From NCBI GenBank assembly GCA_937872315.1, contig CALMST010000161.1, forward strand, positions 1 to 35,318: DNA of 35,318 nt, written 5' to 3'. The notes under the pieces were generated by a model that was given only the letters and a program-made list of their open reading frames with translations, searched no databases and was not told the origin of the DNA. The stretch is from an uncultured Ignavibacteria bacterium. Lineage in GTDB: Bacteria; Bacteroidota; Ignavibacteria; Tepidaquicellales; Tepidaquicellaceae. The position numbers were made by a program, and so were the translations under genes. Shown piece by piece: positions 33,906 to 35,318 of this stretch; positions within the stretch are counted from its first letter, which is position 1; each line of letters starts with the position of its first letter.

Positions 33906-35213
33906 TTGGATTTAAAAAATAAAGTTCTTGAAAATAAATTTTCAGTCGGCATCATAGGTCTTGGATATGTCGGACTTCCGCTTGCTCTTGAATTTGCAGG
34001 CAAAGGAATCAAGGTCATAGGTTTTGATCTGGATGAATTCAAAATAAAAAAGATATTAAAAGAAAAAAAATCTTATATAAAACACATTCCGTCAGAGAAG
34101 ATCAAAAATGCTGTAGATAAAAACATGCTGTCTGCAACTACGGATTTCAGTAAACTAAAAGATGTCGATGCTATTATAATATGCGTTCCTACCCCGTTGA
34201 ATGTGAACCGTGAACCTGATATGAGCTATGTTGTCAATACTGCCGAAGTGATTGGGAAATATATCCGTAAAGGACATTTTATTTCTCTGGAAAGTACTAC
34301 TTACCCCGGTACAACAGATGAGATATTACTCAAAATTTTTGAAGAAAAAGGACTTAAAGTCGGAAAGGATTTTTATCTTTGTTTTTCACCGGAAAGAGAA
34401 GATCCGAATAATGAAAAATATTCTACTTCCACTATTCCTAAAGTGCTCGGTGGTGTCACCAGAAAGTGTACTGAAATAGGGAAACTTATATATGAAAAAG
34501 TGATAGTTCAGGTAGTGCCTGTGTCTTCAACTAAGGCAGCTGAATCTGCCAAGCTTCTTGAAAATATTTTCAGATCCATAAACATAGCTTTAGTAAACGA
34601 ACTGAAAGTAGTATTTGACAAAATGGGAATTGATGTATGGGAAGTTATTGAAGCTGCATCGACCAAACCTTTCGGATACACTCCATTTTATCCCGGACCC
34701 GGTCTCGGAGGACATTGCATCCCAATTGATCCGTTTTATCTGACCTGGAAGGCAAGAGAGTATGAGATCTCAACAAAGTTCATTGAACTTGCCGGAGAGA
34801 TCAATACTGCCATGCCGGAGTATGTGGTCCATAAAGTTAATCATGCTCTTAATGAAAATAAAAAATGTATAAAAGGTTCTAAAATACTCATCCTTGGTCT
34901 TTCATACAAAAAAGACATTGATGATCTGAGAGAATCACCTTCTCTGAAACTTATTGAACTTCTGCAGGATGAAGGAGCTGTTGTGGATTACAGTGATGAA
35001 TATGTTACAATGATCCCGAAGCTGAGAAAATATGAGTTTAAAAAGAAATCGGTTCCGCTGAATAAAAAGAATATCGCAAAATATGACCTTGTCTTACTTT
35101 CGACTGATCATACTTACTTTGATTATAAACTGATCTTTGATAATGCAAAGATCATTGTTGATTCACGTAATGCTTTTAAGAAATTCAAAGGTAAGAAGCT
35201 GTTTAAAGCGTAG
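33906..35213 (+). CDS. UDP-N-acetylhexosamine 6-dehydrogenase (WbpA/WbpO/WecC-like)
   Basis: A 435-aa UDP-sugar dehydrogenase that oxidises C6 of a UDP-hexosamine to the uronic acid with two NAD. It has GIIGLGYVGLPLA (15-27), IICVPTPLN (91-99), YPGTT, SPEREDPNN and the catalytic C271 in GLGGHCIPIDPFYL, followed by the C-terminal UDP-binding domain (ILGLSYKKDIDDLRESPS). The SPEREDPN form is typical of the WbpA/WbpO/TviB side of the family. The start is TTG 33906-33908, chosen because AAGGGA lies 7 nt upstream. It follows wzc copy 2 by 63 nt, probably in one transcript. Its product could feed the WbpP-like epimerase or the dehydrogenase/aminotransferase pair on the other strand. Confidence 0.94.
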   Translation: MDLKNKVLENKFSVGIIGLGYVGLPLALEFAGKGIKVIGFDLDEFKIKKILKEKKSYIKHIPSEKIKNAVDKNMLSATTDFSKLKDVDAIIICVPTPLNVNREPDMSYVVNTAEVIGKYIRKGHFISLESTTYPGTTDEILLKIFEEKGLKVGKDFYLCFSPEREDPNNEKYSTSTIPKVLGGVTRKCTEIGKLIYEKVIVQVVPVSSTKAAESAKLLENIFRSINIALVNELKVVFDKMGIDVWEVIEAASTKPFGYTPFYPGPGLGGHCIPIDPFYLTWKAREYEISTKFIELAGEINTAMPEYVVHKVNHALNENKKCIKGSKILILGLSYKKDIDDLRESPSLKLIELLQDEGAVVDYSDEYVTMIPKLRKYEFKKKSVPLNKKNIAKYDLVLLSTDHTYFDYKLIFDNAKIIVDSRNAFKKFKGKKLFKA

Positions 35214-35218
35214 TCAGA

Positions 35219-35267
35219 TATTAAGTATTAAGTATTAGGTATTAGGTATTAAGTATTAGGTAATAGG
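35219..35267. repeat. 7-bp tandem repeat, seven copies
   Basis: Seven units of TATTARG (TATTAAG or TATTAGG, one TAATAGG) begin three bases after the dehydrogenase stop, with a further partial unit to 35274. The unit length allows slippage. It sits where a terminator would be expected, and none is seen before the window ends. Confidence 0.85.
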
Positions 35268-35318
35268 TATTAAAAATTGTTAGATTTTTTAAGAAGTATA
35301 ATAACAGAACAGAGCGTG

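Overview
The window is a surface-polysaccharide locus from an AT-rich bacterium. I infer the Bacteroidota/Ignavibacteriota side of the FCB group. The reasons are a Bacteroidota-type promoter (TTG, 20 nt, TATCTTTG) at 31338-31368, an UpxY/NusG-like antiterminator near the head of the main gene run, and AT-rich spacers with weak Shine-Dalgarno sites. The species cannot be named from this sequence. There are no rRNA, tRNA, CRISPR or transposase genes.

Layout. A divergent control region (30795-31544) separates two transcription units. Rightward: a Wzc-type chain-length/BY-kinase protein and a UDP-sugar 6-dehydrogenase. Leftward: a nearly unbroken run of about 28 genes from 30794 to the left edge. 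In order of transcription it holds an SLBB-domain protein, UpxY, a WbpP-like epimerase, a second SLBB protein, a second Wzc, the ABC exporter Wzm/Wzt, and a PhyH-type dioxygenase. A sugar block follows: GT2, two SpsF-like cytidylyltransferases, a TylF-like methyltransferase, two Gfo/Idh dehydrogenases, SDRs, NeuB, a broken methyltransferase, a DegT aminotransferase, a GNAT, a WbuX/PseA-like amidotransferase and an amidase. Then come two GT-B-like proteins and another GT2. The run ends with a phosphonate cassette and an AAC(3)-fold acyltransferase cut by the window edge.

Main result. Genes between 815 and 5596 encode a complete predicted route to an activated phosphonate: a cytidylyltransferase-PEP mutase fusion (same domain order as Fom1 of fosfomycin synthesis), phosphonopyruvate decarboxylase, and an iron-ADH-family phosphonoacetaldehyde reductase. 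The predicted product is CMP-activated 2-hydroxyethylphosphonate. The next gene is a TagB/TagF-family transferase, whose chemistry (attack on the distal phosphorus of a CDP-alditol, CMP leaving) suits transfer of hydroxyethylphosphonate to a glycan. With no Fom3 or Fom4 homologue and with ABC export in the same run, I predict a phosphonate-decorated glycan and not an antibiotic. The repeat unit probably also carries a nonulosonic or diamino sugar with an amidino group.

Other points of note: an in-frame TAA that breaks an otherwise well-conserved nonulosonate-associated methyltransferase; an amidase next to an amidotransferase that has no HisH/HisF partners in view; a duplicated Wzc/SLBB module; a 131-bp palindromic element and an AT hairpin in the control region; an 11-bp tandem repeat directly before the dioxygenase gene; and TTG as the apparent start codon of about a third of the genes.
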